Source: Rubellimicrobium arenae (lineage in GTDB: Bacteria; Pseudomonadota; Alphaproteobacteria; Rhodobacterales; Rhodobacteraceae). Taken from it: a DNA stretch of 64,000 nucleotides. The stretch is from assembly GCF_017916295.1 (NCBI RefSeq), contig NZ_JAFMSS010000003.1, positions 310,001 through 374,000 on the forward strand, written 5' to 3'. A program made the translations under genes and the position numbers. Each line of letters opens with the position of its first letter. Position 1 is the stretch's first letter. The notes beneath the pieces are model-generated. The model was not told where the DNA came from, did no database searches, and saw only the letters and a list, made by a program, of their open reading frames with translations. Below are positions 26,482 to 36,154 of this stretch, piece after piece.

Positions 26482-27708
26482 CTAGTGCCGCTCGCCTGCG
26501 GCGATGGCGAGCCCCTCGGCGACGGCGGTGAAGGCCGCCGTCTCGACCGGACGGGCTTGGGGGAACAGGGCGGCCATGGCCCGGCGCACCGGGCCGAGGA
26601 GGCTCGATCCGCCGACATGCACGACATGGGTGATCGCCTCGGGACCGAGGCCGGCCCGCTCCACCGCGCGCCGCGCCCCCTGGGCCACGGCCTCGGCAAG
26701 AGGGCCAAGGTCCATCTCGAGCCGATCCGCGGACAGGGGGGCGGCCAGACGCGGCTCGATCACGCCCAGGTCGATGCGTCCCGACCCGCTGTTCGCCTCA
26801 ATCTTCCCGGCCTCCACGGCAAAGGCCACGTCGAAGCCCAGGCCCGACTCCAGCACCGAATGAAGCCGCTTCAGCCGCTCGGGCCGTTCGGCCAGCTTGC
26901 GCATGCGCGCCGCCTCCCGGGCCATCTCGGGCGTCTGGAGAAAGCCGATCCGTTCCCAGGTGGCGAGGTCGTGGTAGGGCGCGACCGGCACCTCGTGGAG
27001 GGCCGTCCCGATCTCGGCCTTGATGCGGCTTCCCAGGCCCAGGAGCGGCATGGCATGGGCCAGGCTCAGCGCCTTGTCCGCGTCCGTGCCGCCCACGCGG
27101 ACGCCTTCATTGGCCAGCACGGCCAAGCGGCCGCCTTCGGCGCGAAACACGGTGAAGTCCGAGGTGCCGCCGCCGATATCCACGACGATGCCCAGTCCGT
27201 CCCTCACGCCGCAGGCCCGCGCGGCGGCCTCGGGCTCGGTGAGCCAGGCGACCTCCTCAAAGCCGGCAAGGCGGTAGGCCTCCTCCAGGTCCACCGCGGC
27301 CTGCGCGTCGCGTTCGACTTCGGCATGGAAGATGACGGGTCGCCCGGCGACCACATGGGTCAGCGGCTCGCCCACCTCGGCCTCGGCCCGGCTCCGCAGG
27401 CGGGCCAGGACCTCGGCCACCAGCTCGACCAGAGTCATGCGGCGGTTCAGGAGTTGGCGCTGCTCGCGCATGAGCGGCGTTCCCAGGACGCGCTTGATGG
27501 CGCGCAGGAACCGCCCATCGCGCCCCGCCACGAGCGCCTCGACCGCCTCGGTCCCGAACAGCATGCGCTTGGTCCCGAAATCCAGGAAGATCGCCGTGGG
27601 GACCGAGCTGCGCCCCGGCTCCAGCTCGATCAGGTGGGGGCGGCCCTCATCCAGGACCGCGGCCGAAGTGTTCGACGTGCCGAAGTCCACGCCCAGCCAG
27701 CGCGCCAT
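26482..27708 (-). CDS. Hsp70 family protein (YegD-like, short)
   Basis: A 408-residue protein with the Hsp70/actin ATPase fold but no substrate-binding C-terminus, so shorter than DnaK (about 640). ATPase motifs are LGVDFGTSNTSAAVLD at residues 5-20, GIVVDIGGGTSDFTVF, and VVHVGGSSLLGPVRRAMAAL. Such proteins resemble E. coli YegD; function is unknown. The ATG at 27708 is used because the phosphate-1 motif follows directly and an AGG-rich stretch precedes it. It lies between murD and the inserted + strand genes. Confidence 0.88.
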   Translation of the reverse strand: MARWLGVDFGTSNTSAAVLDEGRPHLIELEPGRSSVPTAIFLDFGTKRMLFGTEAVEALVAGRDGRFLRAIKRVLGTPLMREQRQLLNRRMTLVELVAEVLARLRSRAEAEVGEPLTHVVAGRPVIFHAEVERDAQAAVDLEEAYRLAGFEEVAWLTEPEAAARACGVRDGLGIVVDIGGGTSDFTVFRAEGGRLAVLANEGVRVGGTDADKALSLAHAMPLLGLGSRIKAEIGTALHEVPVAPYHDLATWERIGFLQTPEMAREAARMRKLAERPERLKRLHSVLESGLGFDVAFAVEAGKIEANSGSGRIDLGVIEPRLAAPLSADRLEMDLGPLAEAVAQGARRAVERAGLGPEAITHVVHVGGSSLLGPVRRAMAALFPQARPVETAAFTAVAEGLAIAAGERH

Positions 27709-27803
27709 GGTCCTGCCCTCCGCTTGGAAAGACGGCGCGCGTAACCTGCCCGGGGGGGCGGGGTCAAGCCGGGCTTGTCCGTCCGGGGCGGCCCGACCTC
27801 GGG

Positions 27804-29204
27804 TCAGGCCAGCCGGGCCCGCACCTGGGCCACGAAGTCGTCGCCGCGCTTTTCGAAGTTGTCGTACTGGTCGAAGCTGGCCGCGGCGGGGGCCAGCAGC
27901 ACCGTTTCGCCGGGTTGCGCTTCGTCCATCGCCCGCGCCACGGCACGATCCATGGTCGTGCAGATCTCGCTCTCGATTCCCGGCAGCTGGCGCGCAAAAG
28001 CCGCCGCCTCGCGCCCGATGACATAGGCTTTCAGCACGGAGCCCAGGTAGGGCACCAGCGGCCCGAGCCCCCCCTCCTTCTCCAGGCCGCCGCAGATCCA
28101 GCGGATCTTCTGGAAGGCCTGCAGCGCCTTGGCCGCCGAATCCACATTCGTTGCCTTGGAGTCGTTGACGAAGGCCACGCCGTTCGCCTCGGCGATGCGT
28201 TGGCTGCGGTGCGGCAGGCCCGGATAGGACCGCATCGCGGCCTCGATGGCGCGGGGGCCCAGGCCCAGGGACCGTGCCACCGCCCAGGCGGCGCAGGCGT
28301 TCTGGTGGTTGTGCGCGCCGGGCAGGCCCTTGATCTCCCGCAGGTCCACGGAGGCCACCTGCCGCCCCTTGCGCCATTCGGCTAGGAACCCCTTGCGGGC
28401 AAAGACCGCCCAGGCGGCGCCCTCGAGCCTGGTGCCCGACGACACCTGGATCACCCGGTCGTCCCCTGCCCCCTCGGACAGTTGGTTTGCGAGGTAGCGT
28501 CCCTCGTTCTCGTCGACCCCGATCACGGCGCGGTCGGGACCGCCTTCCGCGAACAGCCGCCGCTTGGCCGCGAAGTAGCCTCCGAGGCCCGCGTGCCGGT
28601 CGAGGTGGTCAGGGCTGAGGTTCGTGAAAACCGCGATGTCGGGCGTCAGCGCGCGGGCGAGGTCGGTCTGGTAGCTCGACAGTTCCAGCACCACCACCTC
28701 GCCGTCACGGGCGGGCTCGATGTCGAGGACGCCGCGCCCGATGTTTCCGGCGAGCTGCGCGGGCCGGCCGGACTCGGCCAGGATGTGGTGAATCAGCGCC
28801 GAGGTCGTGCTCTTGCCGTTGGAGCCGGTGACCGTCACCACCTTGGGCCGGGTGTCGAAGTTGTCCCATTCGGGGGTCGCAAAGGATCGGAAGAACAGGC
28901 CGATGTCGTTGTCGACGGGCACGCCGGCCGCCCAGGCCGCGGCGATGGCGGGATGCGGCTGCGGATAAAGGTGCGGGATGCCTGGCGAGGTGATCAGCAT
29001 CGACACCCCCTCCCACGACCTGGAGCGGGTCAGGTCGCGGACCTCGAAGCCGTCGGCTTCGGCCTGAGCGCGCGCGGGGGCGCCGTCGTCCCAGACCACC
29101 ACCGTCGCCCCGCCCTGCTCCAGCGCCCGCGCCGTCGCGCGTCCGGATCGCCCGAGCCCCAGCACCGCCACCTTGGTTCCCGCGACGTTCTGAACCGCGA
29201 TCAT
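27804..29204 (-). CDS. murD: UDP-N-acetylmuramoyl-L-alanine--D-glutamate ligase MurD
   Basis: A 466-residue cytosolic Mur ligase. The N-terminal Rossmann domain has VAVLGLGRSGRATARALE, the ATP loop GSNGKSTTS is at 127-135, and the C-terminal part shows FVNDSKATNVDSAAKAL and ICGGLEKEG. The ATG at 29204 has GGCAGG upstream; the frame stays open for 19 codons further but these are not family sequence. It is separated from mraY by the DedA and GNAT genes. Confidence 0.96.
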   Translation of the reverse strand: MIAVQNVAGTKVAVLGLGRSGRATARALEQGGATVVVWDDGAPARAQAEADGFEVRDLTRSRSWEGVSMLITSPGIPHLYPQPHPAIAAAWAAGVPVDNDIGLFFRSFATPEWDNFDTRPKVVTVTGSNGKSTTSALIHHILAESGRPAQLAGNIGRGVLDIEPARDGEVVVLELSSYQTDLARALTPDIAVFTNLSPDHLDRHAGLGGYFAAKRRLFAEGGPDRAVIGVDENEGRYLANQLSEGAGDDRVIQVSSGTRLEGAAWAVFARKGFLAEWRKGRQVASVDLREIKGLPGAHNHQNACAAWAVARSLGLGPRAIEAAMRSYPGLPHRSQRIAEANGVAFVNDSKATNVDSAAKALQAFQKIRWICGGLEKEGGLGPLVPYLGSVLKAYVIGREAAAFARQLPGIESEICTTMDRAVARAMDEAQPGETVLLAPAAASFDQYDNFEKRGDDFVAQVRARLA

Positions 29205-29279
29205 GTTGTCCTGCCCCTTGCCGTTCCCGCGCCTTATCCCCGGGCCGGGGCCGGCCCGCAAGCCGACTGCAGTGTCAGG

Positions 29280-29732
29280 TCAGGGCCTGAGGTCGTAGGT
29301 CACCCAGCGCGTCGCCTGGGCGGTCCGGTCGTAAAGCCTGCGCGCCCGATCATTGTCCTGGGCCGTGATCCAGCGGATGACCGACCAACCCCGCGCGCGC
29401 CCCTCGCCGGCAATGGCCTGGATCAGGGCCTCGGCCGCTCCCGAGCCTCGCGCCTCCGGGGCCACGAAGAGGTCATCGAGATACCCACCCGTCGTTGCCG
29501 ACAGCGGACGGGCGAAGGCCCGGAAATGCGCCAGTCCGACAAGGCCGTCGTTCCCCTCGGCCACGAACGCTTCGGTCTCATGGGACGGATCGTGGATCCA
29601 GGACCAGACCCGGTCCCGCATCTCGGGCGTTTGCGCCACGCCGTAGAACTCGGCGTAGCCCTGGTAGAGGCGATCCCAGGCCGGGCGGTCGGCCTCCCCG
29701 GGCCGGCGGATGCGGATGGTGGTCTGGTTCAT
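29280..29732 (-). CDS. GNAT family N-acetyltransferase
   Basis: A 150-residue acetyltransferase. The acetyl-CoA binding region is visible as YLDDLFVAPEARGSGAAEALIQAI followed by the beta4/alpha4 part WITAQDNDRARRLYDR. Similar stand-alone GNATs act on small amines or protein N-termini, and the substrate cannot be told. The ATG at 29732 has GAGGGA about 12 bases upstream. It sits between the DedA-like gene and murD on the same strand, 31 bases after the former, so it is probably carried on the same transcript without being part of wall synthesis. Confidence 0.88.
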   Translation of the reverse strand: MNQTTIRIRRPGEADRPAWDRLYQGYAEFYGVAQTPEMRDRVWSWIHDPSHETEAFVAEGNDGLVGLAHFRAFARPLSATTGGYLDDLFVAPEARGSGAAEALIQAIAGEGRARGWSVIRWITAQDNDRARRLYDRTAQATRWVTYDLRP

Positions 29733-29763
29733 GTCGGCTGATCCCTCGCCCGGTCGTTCCGCG

Positions 29764-30348
29764 TCAGGACGGGCGCGCGGCCCGTCGCCGGGCGCGGCGG
29801 TGCAGGAGCCAAAGCAGGATGCTGAGCACGCCCACGCCGACCGCCACCAGACCCAGGTGGTCGAGGAGATGGAGGCTGCCGACCGCACGCTCGATCGTGG
29901 CGCCCACGCCGTAGCCCATGCCGGTCAGGAGCGTGGCCCAGACGATCGTCGCCGGGAGGTCGAGCGCAAGGAACCGCCAGGGGGATACCCCGGCGGCCCC
30001 GATGGCGGTTGGTCCGGCGATGCGGATGCCCCAGACGAATCGGACGCCGATGATGGCCAGGTTCGGCCGCCGCCGCAGCCAGTCGCCCAGCCGGGCCAGC
30101 ACCGGCCTGTCGAGATGGTGCCGCACCATCCCGGTCGCGCCGATCCGGCGTCCCACATGGAACCAGAACTGGTCCGAAAGGAACGCCCCGAGGGCGGCCG
30201 CGAAGACCGCTTCGCCAAAGCCGAACGTGCCCCGGTGCGCGAGCGCTCCGCCCACCATGGCCGCGGCATCGCCTTCGATGAAGCAGGACGCCGTGACGAG
30301 CGGCAGGCCCCAGGCCGTGAGCAGCGCTTCGAGGCCGTGCAGGGCCAC
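29764..30348 (-). CDS. DedA family membrane protein
   Basis: A 194-residue integral membrane protein of the DedA/SNARE-associated (VTT) family. Recognisable are the N-terminal GDAAAMVGGALAHRG, the G-x-F-x3-D element ALGAFLSDQFWFHVGRRIG and the RFVWGIRIAGPTAIGAAGVS motif with its essential arginines. DedA proteins include the undecaprenyl-phosphate flippase UptA, so a role in recycling the lipid carrier used by MraY and MurG would fit the neighbourhood (inference). The GTG start at 30348 lies three bases after the mraY stop. Confidence 0.88.
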   Translation of the reverse strand: MALHGLEALLTAWGLPLVTASCFIEGDAAAMVGGALAHRGTFGFGEAVFAAALGAFLSDQFWFHVGRRIGATGMVRHHLDRPVLARLGDWLRRRPNLAIIGVRFVWGIRIAGPTAIGAAGVSPWRFLALDLPATIVWATLLTGMGYGVGATIERAVGSLHLLDHLGLVAVGVGVLSILLWLLHRRARRRAARPS

Positions 30349-30351
30349 CGT

Positions 30352-31434
30352 TCAGCGCACCTTGAGCGTGGCGAGCCCGATCATCGCCAGGATGAGCGAG
30401 ATGATCCAGAACCGGATCACGATCTGCGGCTCGGCCCAGCCCATCTTCTCGAAATGGTGGTGGATGGGCGCCATCAGGAAGACCCGCTTGCCGGTGCGCT
30501 TGTAGACGAAGACCTGGATGATGACCGACAGCGCCTCGACCACGAAAAGTCCCCCCACGATGGCGAGGACGATCTCGTGCTTGGTGGCGACGGCGATCGC
30601 GCCCAGCGCACCGCCCAGGGCAAGGCTTCCGGTGTCGCCCATGAAGACGGCCGCCGGGGGCGCGTTGTACCACAGGAAGCCCAGGCCCCCGCCGATCAGG
30701 CCGGCGCAGAAGATCGCGATCTCGCCCGATCCGGGAACGAAGTGGACGCCCAGGTATTCGGAAAAGTCGGTCCGGCCGACGGCGTAGGCGATGGTCCCGA
30801 AGGTCGCGGCCGCGATCATCACCGGCATGATGGCCAGGCCGTCGAGCCCGTCCGTCAGGTTCACCGCATTGGCCGCGCCCACGATCACCAGCATGGCGAA
30901 GGGCACGAAGAACAGGCCCAGGTGGACCAACGCGTTCTTGAAGAAGGGCAAGGCGAGCTCGTTCGACAGCCCGGCGGGGTGATAGGCGGCGGCCCAGATC
31001 CCCGCGATCGCCGCCACGAGAAAGCCGATGGCCAGCCGCACGCGCCCCGACACGCCGTCCGAGGTCTGCTTGGTCACCTTGGCGTAATCGTCGGCAAAGC
31101 CCAGAAGGGCGAAGCTCAGCGTGACGAAAAGGACCATCCAGATGAACGGATTGTCCCACCGCGCCCAGAGCAGGGTCGAGGTGAGGAGCGCCCCCACGAT
31201 CAGGAGGCCCCCCATCGTCGGAGTGCCCGCCTTGACGAAATGCCCCTGCGGCCCGTCCACCCGGATGGGCTGCCCCTTGCCCTGCTTGACGCGCAGCCAG
31301 CCGATCAGCCTGGGCCCGAAGGCGAATCCGAAGACCAGCGCCGTCAGGAACGCCCCGCCGGCGCGGAACGTGATGTAGCGGAAGAGGTTGAACGCATCGC
31401 CCCCGTCCGACAACGCTGCCAGCCAGTAGAGCAT
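30352..31434 (-). CDS. mraY: Phospho-N-acetylmuramoyl-pentapeptide transferase MraY
   Basis: A 360-residue polytopic membrane enzyme (about ten segments) forming lipid I from UDP-MurNAc-pentapeptide and undecaprenyl phosphate. Magnesium-binding aspartates are in LLGFADDYAKV and NLTDGLDGLAIMP, and the histidine-rich loop APIHHHFEKMGWAEPQIV is present. Other family motifs are GTPTMGGLLIVGA and FMGDTGSLALGGALG. It starts three bases after the murF stop codon, in the standard order. Confidence 0.97.
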   Translation of the reverse strand: MLYWLAALSDGGDAFNLFRYITFRAGGAFLTALVFGFAFGPRLIGWLRVKQGKGQPIRVDGPQGHFVKAGTPTMGGLLIVGALLTSTLLWARWDNPFIWMVLFVTLSFALLGFADDYAKVTKQTSDGVSGRVRLAIGFLVAAIAGIWAAAYHPAGLSNELALPFFKNALVHLGLFFVPFAMLVIVGAANAVNLTDGLDGLAIMPVMIAAATFGTIAYAVGRTDFSEYLGVHFVPGSGEIAIFCAGLIGGGLGFLWYNAPPAAVFMGDTGSLALGGALGAIAVATKHEIVLAIVGGLFVVEALSVIIQVFVYKRTGKRVFLMAPIHHHFEKMGWAEPQIVIRFWIISLILAMIGLATLKVR

Positions 31435-31437
31435 TCC

Positions 31438-32865
31438 TCAGCCTCCCTCGATGGACGGCGCGCCTTGCCCCATCCGGCGAATGGCGTCAACGACCAGGGA
31501 CACCCGGCTTCCCTTGGACCCCTTGACCAGCACGATGTCCCCGGCGTCAACGAGCCGGCGAAGCTGCGGGACCAGGGCCTCGGGCGCCTCGACCCACTGT
31601 CCCCTGCGATCCACCGGCAGGGCGTCGTGCAGGGCGCGCATCCTGGGCCCCACGCAATGAACGACCTGCACCGCCTCCATGGCCGGGTCCTGGGCGAGAC
31701 TGGCGTGAAGCGCGATCTCGTCGCCGCCCAGTTCCAGCATGTCGCCCAGCACCGCGATGCGGCGCCCCTTCTGGACCCGCCCTGCCCCGTCTTCCGGAAA
31801 GAGCCCGGCCAGGACCGCCAGGCCCGCCGCCATGGAGGTCGGGTTCGCATTGAACGCGTCGTCGATCAGGGTGATCCGGCCATCGCCCCAATCGAGTTCC
31901 TCGCGGCCGCCGCGGCCCTTGGGCGCCGTCCAGGCCGCGAGCCCGTTGAGCGCCAGCCCCCGGTCGGCCCCGAGCGCCTCGGCGGCGGCCAGCGCGCCCA
32001 GAGCGTTGAGCGCGAAGTGGCGGCCTTCGGTCCCGACCTTGAGATGGATCGGCGTGGCCCCGGCCTGCGCCCGGGCGACGGTCGCCCCGCCGGAAACCCG
32101 GACGTCGATCAGGCGATACTGGCTGTCCTCCGGGGCGCCGAAGATCACGATTGCCGCTCCGGCCCGTTGGGCGGCGGCGACCAGGATCGGAAGCTGCGGG
32201 ACGTCGCCGGGCAGCACCGCGACGCCTCCGGGCTCAAGCCCTTCGCAGATGGTGGCCTTCTCCTCGGCGATGCCGTCCAGGCTCCCGAAGGCTTCCAGAT
32301 GGGCGGCCCCGACGGTCGTCACGAGCGCCACATGGGGCCGCGCCTGCCGCGCCAGGGGGGCGATCTCGCCCGGATGGTTCATCCCGATCTCGATCACGGC
32401 GTAATCGGTATCGGCGGGCAGCCTGGCCAGAGTCAGCGGCACGCCCCAGTGATTGTTGTAGGACGCCTCGGCCGCATGGACGGAGCCCTGCGGGGTCAGG
32501 GCGGCGCGCAGCATCTCCTTGGTGGAGGTCTTGCCCACAGATCCCGTCACGGCGACCACGCGCGCCCGGCTTCGGGCGCGGGCCGCACGGCCCAGATCCT
32601 CCAGCCCCCTCAGCACGTCCGGCACCACAAGGAGCGGCGCATCCTCGGCGACGCCGTCGGGCCGATGGGTGACCAAGGCCGCCGAGGCGCCCTTTGCCAA
32701 GGCCTGAGCGACGAAGTCATGGCCGTCCCGCTGGGCGGTCAGCGCCACGAACAGGTCGCCGGGCCGGAGCGTTCGCGTGTCGATGGACACGCCGCCCGCG
32801 ACCCAGTCCAGCGTCGTGGTGCCACCCGTCGCGGCCACGGCGTCGCCTGACGTCCAAAGGCTCAT
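31438..32865 (-). CDS. murF: UDP-MurNAc-tripeptide--D-Ala-D-Ala ligase MurF
   Basis: A 475-residue ATP-dependent ligase adding D-Ala-D-Ala, the product of Ddl from the same cluster. The ATP loop TGSVGKTST lies at 107-115, with NNHWGVPLTLARLP, IEIGMNHPGEIAPLARQARP and LIDDAFNANPTSM as further family motifs. The start overlaps the murE stop (ATGA). Length and order are typical. Confidence 0.96.
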   Translation of the reverse strand: MSLWTSGDAVAATGGTTTLDWVAGGVSIDTRTLRPGDLFVALTAQRDGHDFVAQALAKGASAALVTHRPDGVAEDAPLLVVPDVLRGLEDLGRAARARSRARVVAVTGSVGKTSTKEMLRAALTPQGSVHAAEASYNNHWGVPLTLARLPADTDYAVIEIGMNHPGEIAPLARQARPHVALVTTVGAAHLEAFGSLDGIAEEKATICEGLEPGGVAVLPGDVPQLPILVAAAQRAGAAIVIFGAPEDSQYRLIDVRVSGGATVARAQAGATPIHLKVGTEGRHFALNALGALAAAEALGADRGLALNGLAAWTAPKGRGGREELDWGDGRITLIDDAFNANPTSMAAGLAVLAGLFPEDGAGRVQKGRRIAVLGDMLELGGDEIALHASLAQDPAMEAVQVVHCVGPRMRALHDALPVDRRGQWVEAPEALVPQLRRLVDAGDIVLVKGSKGSRVSLVVDAIRRMGQGAPSIEGG

Positions 32866-34346
32866 GCCCGGCCCTCCAGGACGGCCACGGACACGCTGGC
32901 CTGCTCCACGTCGTCGAAGGGAAAGATGTCGGTGCCGACGATCTGACCCGTCTCATGGCCCTTGCCGCAGATGAGCAGCGCGTCGCCCGGTCCCAGAGCA
33001 TCGACGCCGCGCAGGATGGCCTCGGCCCGGTCCCCCACCTCGCAGACCTCGCCCCCGGCTTCGCGCACCCCGTCCAGCACGGCGGCGCGGATGCTCGACG
33101 GGTCCTCGCTGCGCGGGTTGTCGTCGGTCACGATCACCTGGTCCGCGTGCAGCGCCGCGGCGGCGCCCATCAGGGGCCGCTTGGTCCGGTCGCGATCTCC
33201 GCCGGCCCCGACGATGGCCACGATCCGTCCCATCACATGGGGCCGCAGCGCCCGCAGCGCGGTTTCGACCGCATCGGGCGTGTGGGCATAATCCACGAAG
33301 ACCGATGCCCCGTTGCCGCGCCGCGCGGCCAGCTGCATCCGGCCCCGCACGGTCCGAAGCTCGGGCAGGACGCGGAACACCGCCTCGGGGTCCTCCCCGG
33401 CCCCGATGACGAGGCCCGCGGCCACCATCACGTTCGAGGCCTGAAAGCCCCCGATCAGGTCCAGCCGCGCCTGACGCGGCTCGCCCTGCCAGGCAAAGCG
33501 GATGTCCTGCCCCGTCGCGTCGAACCGCTGCGCCAGAAGGCGCAGGCGCGCCCTCTCGGAGTGGCCGGTCCCGATGACCTCCTGGCCGCGCGATGTCGCG
33601 ATGGTGGCGACGGCTGGCCCCTTGGGGTCGTCGAGATTGACCACCGCCACGCCGTCCTCGGTCATGACGGCCCGGAAGAGGCGCATCTTGGCCTCGAAGT
33701 AGGCCTCGAAGGTCTTGTGATAGTCGAGATGGTCCTGCGTGAAGTTCGTGAAGCCGGCCGCCGCCAGCGAGACCCCGTCCAGCCGCCGCTGATCGAGCCC
33801 ATGGGACGAGGCCTCCATGGCCACATGGGTCACGCCCTGCCGCCGGGCCTCGGCCAGCACGCGATGGAGCGTCAGCGGGTCCGGGGTGGTGTGGCGCAGC
33901 GGGTGGCTCCAGGCGCCCTCGACGCCCACCGTCCCGAGGTTCACCGCCTTGTGCCCCAGCGCCATCCAGATCTGGCGCGCAAAGCTCGCCACGCTGGTCT
34001 TGCCGTTGGTGCCGGTGACGGCGACCACAGTCTCGGGATGGGGTCCGAACCAGAGCGCGGCCGTACGGGCCAAGGTCTGCCGGGGATCCTCGGCCAAGAC
34101 CAGGACGGCATCGCCCAGCTTGCCCTGGGCGATCCGCGCCCCTTCGGCATCGGTCAGGATCGCGGCGGCGCCGCGCTGGACGGCCGCTTCGACATAGGCC
34201 GCGCCGTGGATGGCCGACCCGGGCAGGGCCGCGAACAGATGGCCGGGGACCACGGTCCGGCTGTCCACCGACAGGCCCGTCACCTTCAGATCGCGTCCGG
34301 CGGGAACGGTCAGGCCAAGTTCGGCCAAGGTCATGGTCTCGGCCAT
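32862..34346 (-). CDS. murE: UDP-MurNAc-L-Ala-D-Glu--meso-diaminopimelate ligase MurE
   Basis: A 494-residue Mur ligase adding the third residue of the stem peptide. The ATP loop TGTNGKTS is at 111-118. The specificity motif DNPR at 409-412 (TDDNPRSEDPSS) indicates meso-diaminopimelate rather than lysine. The carbamylated-lysine region MEASSHGLDQRRLDG is visible. It is 14 bases from the ftsI stop and overlaps murF by four bases. Confidence 0.96.
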   Translation of the reverse strand: MAETMTLAELGLTVPAGRDLKVTGLSVDSRTVVPGHLFAALPGSAIHGAAYVEAAVQRGAAAILTDAEGARIAQGKLGDAVLVLAEDPRQTLARTAALWFGPHPETVVAVTGTNGKTSVASFARQIWMALGHKAVNLGTVGVEGAWSHPLRHTTPDPLTLHRVLAEARRQGVTHVAMEASSHGLDQRRLDGVSLAAAGFTNFTQDHLDYHKTFEAYFEAKMRLFRAVMTEDGVAVVNLDDPKGPAVATIATSRGQEVIGTGHSERARLRLLAQRFDATGQDIRFAWQGEPRQARLDLIGGFQASNVMVAAGLVIGAGEDPEAVFRVLPELRTVRGRMQLAARRGNGASVFVDYAHTPDAVETALRALRPHVMGRIVAIVGAGGDRDRTKRPLMGAAAALHADQVIVTDDNPRSEDPSSIRAAVLDGVREAGGEVCEVGDRAEAILRGVDALGPGDALLICGKGHETGQIVGTDIFPFDDVEQASVSVAVLEGRA

Positions 34347-34360
34347 CCTGGCCCTCCGCG

Positions 34361-36154
34361 TCAGTTCGCGGCAGGCGTTACACCGTCCGCCGTCGCGACT
34401 TCAACCGTGGGGCGGAGACCCAGGAGCGGGGCCGCCCGGCGGATCATCTCGGCCGCGACCGGCACGGCGGTCCAGCCGGCCGTGCGGCGCGGCTCGGTGC
34501 CCGACGTTTCCACCGGCTCGTCAAGGCTGACCACAAGGACGTACTTGGGATCGCTGGCCGGAAACAGGCCCGAGAACGTGGCGATCACCTTGTCGTCGTA
34601 GTAGCCGCCGCTGGGACGCGGCTTGTCCGCGGTGCCGGTCTTGCCGGCCACCTCGTAGCCCGGGACGTTCGCCAGCGAGGCTGTCCCCCGCGCCACCACC
34701 TGCCGGAGCATCGACACGGCGGCCCGGGACGTCTGCTCGCTCAGGACCCGGGGGCCCTGGACCGGATGATCCTGGCGCAGAAGCGTCGGCGTCACTGCAA
34801 GGCCGCCGTTGGCCAGCGTCGAATAGGCCGCCGCGAGGTGCAACGGCGAGGTCGAGACCCCGTGGCCGTACGAGATCGTCATGAGGCTGATCTCGGACCA
34901 CTGGCGCGGCAGGAGCGGGCGCCCGGTCCGGGCCTCGGTCATCTCGACATGCGTCGGCTCGAGAAGGCCGAGGCTGCGCAGGAACGCCTGCTGCCGCTCC
35001 GCCCCGATCATCAGGGCGATATGCGCCGTGCCGACGTTCGACGACTTCACGATGACGTCCGTGACCGTGTTCTGGTCGCCGTAGTTGTGGAAGTCGTTGA
35101 TCCGGAACCGGCCCCAGGTCAGGGGCCCCTTGGTGTCGATGATGGTGTCCGGGTTCACCAGGCCAAGCTCCATGGCCTGGCTCACCGCAAAGATCTTGAA
35201 CACCGAGCCGAGCTCGTAGACGCCCTGGATCGCCCGGTTGAAGAGCGGGCTGTCCGACTGATCGCCGCTTGTCGCGACCGGAGGCCGCGTGTTCGGGTCG
35301 AAGTCCGGCAGAGAGGCCATGGCGATGATCTCGCCCGTATGGACGTCCATGAGGATGCCGCAGGCCCCCTTGGCGTTCATCAGCGTCATCCCGCCCTGGA
35401 GAACCTCTTCCATGGCGGCCTGCACGGTAAGGTCGAGCGACAGGGCAAGCGGCTGATCCTGCTGGGCGGGGTCGCGCAGCCGGTCGTCGAAGTAGCGTTC
35501 CACGCCGGCGACGCCGATCACCTCGGCCGAGTCGACGCCTTCGCGGCCGTAGCCGGCCCCCCCGAGGATATGGGCGGCAATGGGACCGTTGGGATAGAGC
35601 CGCATCTCGCGCGGGCCGAAGAGCAGTCCGGGCTCCCCGATGTCATGGACGGCCTGGGCCTGCTCGGGGCTGATCTGACGGCGGATCCAGAGGAACCGGC
35701 GCGCCCCGGTGAAATCGCTCAGGAGCTTCTGCTCGTCGAGGTCGGGAAAGATCTTCGCGAGCTCGTGGGCGGCATGGGCCGGGTCCACCATCTCGCGCGG
35801 CTGCGCGTAAAGGGCGTCGGTCGCCAGATTGGTCGCCAGGATCCGGCCTTCGCGGTCGGTGATGTCGGCGCGCGTGCTCAGGATCGGGGCGTCCAGAACC
35901 GCCGTCGGTTGCGGCTCCTCGGCGTCCGAGGACGCCAGGACGGCCATGCGGCCGCCCACGGTGAGGTAGGCCGCCGCGAAGGCCGCCCCAAGGACCCAGA
36001 GCCGCTTTTCCGCACGGCTCCTTGCGCGCTCGGCGTTCTCGCGGGCGTCGCCCCGGCGGCGCAGAAGGATCTTCGGCACCTTCACGCGTGAGATTCCGTC
36101 CGCCGCGCGTCGCCCCAGATCGAGGGCGAGGGCCTCCCAGTCCTGTCGGGTCAC
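34361..36154 (-). CDS. ftsI: Septal transpeptidase FtsI (penicillin-binding protein class B)
   Basis: A 597-residue bitopic penicillin-binding protein that cross-links septal peptidoglycan with FtsW. There is one transmembrane segment near residues 55-75 (WVLGAAFAAAYLTVGG), a dimerisation domain, and a transpeptidase domain with the active serine S317 in GSVFK, the SSN motif in VKSSNVGTAH and KTGT in AGKTGTADK. The GTG start at 36154 overlaps the ftsL stop (GTGA) and has GGAGGAG before it. The C-terminal VTPAAN tail lacks PASTA domains. Confidence 0.96.
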   Translation of the reverse strand: MTRQDWEALALDLGRRAADGISRVKVPKILLRRRGDARENAERARSRAEKRLWVLGAAFAAAYLTVGGRMAVLASSDAEEPQPTAVLDAPILSTRADITDREGRILATNLATDALYAQPREMVDPAHAAHELAKIFPDLDEQKLLSDFTGARRFLWIRRQISPEQAQAVHDIGEPGLLFGPREMRLYPNGPIAAHILGGAGYGREGVDSAEVIGVAGVERYFDDRLRDPAQQDQPLALSLDLTVQAAMEEVLQGGMTLMNAKGACGILMDVHTGEIIAMASLPDFDPNTRPPVATSGDQSDSPLFNRAIQGVYELGSVFKIFAVSQAMELGLVNPDTIIDTKGPLTWGRFRINDFHNYGDQNTVTDVIVKSSNVGTAHIALMIGAERQQAFLRSLGLLEPTHVEMTEARTGRPLLPRQWSEISLMTISYGHGVSTSPLHLAAAYSTLANGGLAVTPTLLRQDHPVQGPRVLSEQTSRAAVSMLRQVVARGTASLANVPGYEVAGKTGTADKPRPSGGYYDDKVIATFSGLFPASDPKYVLVVSLDEPVETSGTEPRRTAGWTAVPVAAEMIRRAAPLLGLRPTVEVATADGVTPAAN

